Origin: Pontibacter pudoricolor
GTDB lineage: Bacteria; Bacteroidota; Bacteroidia; Cytophagales; Hymenobacteraceae
Direction: 5' to 3'
NCBI RefSeq assembly: GCF_010092985.1
Contig: NZ_CP048106.1
Location: forward strand, 2,976,001-3,040,000
DNA: 64,000 bases
Positions 63,639 to 64,000 of the stretch are shown here, one piece after another. Under the pieces are notes generated by a model. It was given only the letters and a program-made list of their open reading frames with translations. It was not told where the DNA came from and did not search any database. The translations under genes were made by a program, and so were the position numbers. The stretch's first letter is position 1; every line of letters starts with the position of its first letter.

Positions 63639-64000
63639 CTATTTAGGAAATGCGGTCAACTTCGAAACCACCTGCCGTTTTGCATCTGTTTCAAAACTGT
63701 CCAGGTAATGCTGGGTGGTTTTTTCGCTGGAATGACCTAATGATTCTGAGATGAAGGCGGTAGAGACCCCGGAGCGCTTCAGGACAGTAGAAAAGGAATG
63801 CCTGGCTGTATAGGTGGTCACATCTTTTTCTATACCTAGCGCAGTGGCTATTCGCTTCATATACTTGTTAACCGTCTTGGTAGCCTGCTTGACTCTGGCC
63901 AGCTCCTGTTCGGGAGATAGAGCTGAGACAAGGACAGGAAATATATAGGTATCCGGGGTGACGGGCTTATTCCCCCACCTGCCAATGATAGCCATCGCTT
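63639..64000 (-). CDS. Tyrosine recombinase, C-terminal part only
   Basis: The open frame runs off the right edge; about 120 C-terminal residues are visible. Catalytic pieces: TYTARHSFST (Arg and His), SLGHSSEKTT (second His) and HYLDSF with nucleophile Tyr. The fit is with Bacteroidota phage/CTn-type integrases that use tRNA 3' ends. It is transcribed toward the island interior. The N-terminal arm-binding and SAM-like domains lie beyond 64000. It is the likely enzyme that placed the island at tRNA-Asn. Confidence 0.93.
   Translation of the reverse strand, partial: AMAIIGRWGNKPVTPDTYIFPVLVSALSPEQELARVKQATKTVNKYMKRIATALGIEKDVTTYTARHSFSTVLKRSGVSTAFISESLGHSSEKTTQHYLDSFETDAKRQVVSKLTAFPK

Larger units (their letters stand above)
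34538..64000. mobile_element. Integrated genomic island at tRNA-Asn (right end outside window)
   Basis: The island boundary is set by the tRNA-Asn 3' end. From about 34.6 kb the CTATAG palindrome, which occurs several times per kb to the left, is nearly absent (I noted only about three, near 37570, 51280 and 60858). The 34.6-40.0 kb part is markedly AT-rich. The right side carries a tyrosine recombinase (partial), an excisionase-like protein, a DUF3987 protein and small Bacteroidota mobile-element genes. Cargo is two defence-type clusters and a DNA-damage set. I saw no relaxase or conjugation genes here. The attachment repeat copy should lie shortly beyond 64000. Confidence 0.8.

Overview
The window is chromosomal DNA from a Bacteroidota bacterium, most likely a Cytophagales/Hymenobacteraceae-type organism close to Pontibacter. 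This is inferred from gene content (TonB-dependent receptor with carboxypeptidase-like N-terminus, LytTR/LytS pair, DUF3871, DUF3987), from Bacteroidota-style promoters (TTTG, 19-22 nt spacer, TAnnTTTG) and from a palindrome centred on CTATAG that is scattered through genes and spacers. No search could be run, so family names rest on recognised motifs.

Region 1 (1-34.5 kb) is core chromosome: mutS, a SpoU/TrmH methyltransferase, a TonB receptor, a histone-deacetylase-like hydrolase, a YceI lipoprotein cluster, a DJ-1/PfpI protein, a PepSY membrane protein, a thioredoxin-like protein, NlpC/P60 and YgjP-type peptidases, a TetR-TolC-MFP-RND efflux operon ending in an odd acyl-carrier-like gene, a LiaF/LytS/LytTR envelope-stress operon, pheS, a 3-hydroxyacyl-CoA dehydrogenase and a degenerate Rieske lipoprotein. 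Three co-linear, roughly 1-kb intergenic repeat arrays (about 6.5-7.6, 19.7-20.9 and 30.9-31.9 kb) share the same modules. A cluster of DnaA boxes at 8.7 kb is a candidate replication origin or DnaA-controlled site.

Region 2 (34.5 kb to the right edge) is a genomic island next to a tRNA-Asn. The CTATAG palindrome almost vanishes, base composition changes, and the right edge holds a tyrosine recombinase, an excisionase-like protein and a DUF3987 protein. The island carries two defence-type clusters. Cluster A (34.8-40.0 kb, AT-rich, plus strand) is a tight four-gene operon: 5-methylcytosine methyltransferase, phosphoribosyltransferase-like protein, ORC/CDC6-like P-loop ATPase, and an unrecognised alpha/beta protein with a CARF-like GPKTMSLA motif. 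It has no visible nuclease and is the best candidate for a poorly described system. Cluster B (47.2-58.6 kb, minus strand) is Vsr, cytosine methyltransferase, MORC/MutL-like ATPase, Z1 helicase-like protein, DUF4420 PD-(D/E)XK protein, AIPR protein and a second PD-(D/E)XK nuclease. Between them lies a DNA-damage set: SRAP, UmuD, UmuC and a secreted NUC1 nuclease.

Four genes are each split by exactly one missing base (near 13525, 18045, 51712 and 57755), all in short homopolymer or G/C runs. This looks like residual assembly error, although real inactivation is not excluded. One break falls in the catalytic PCQ motif of the cluster B methyltransferase.
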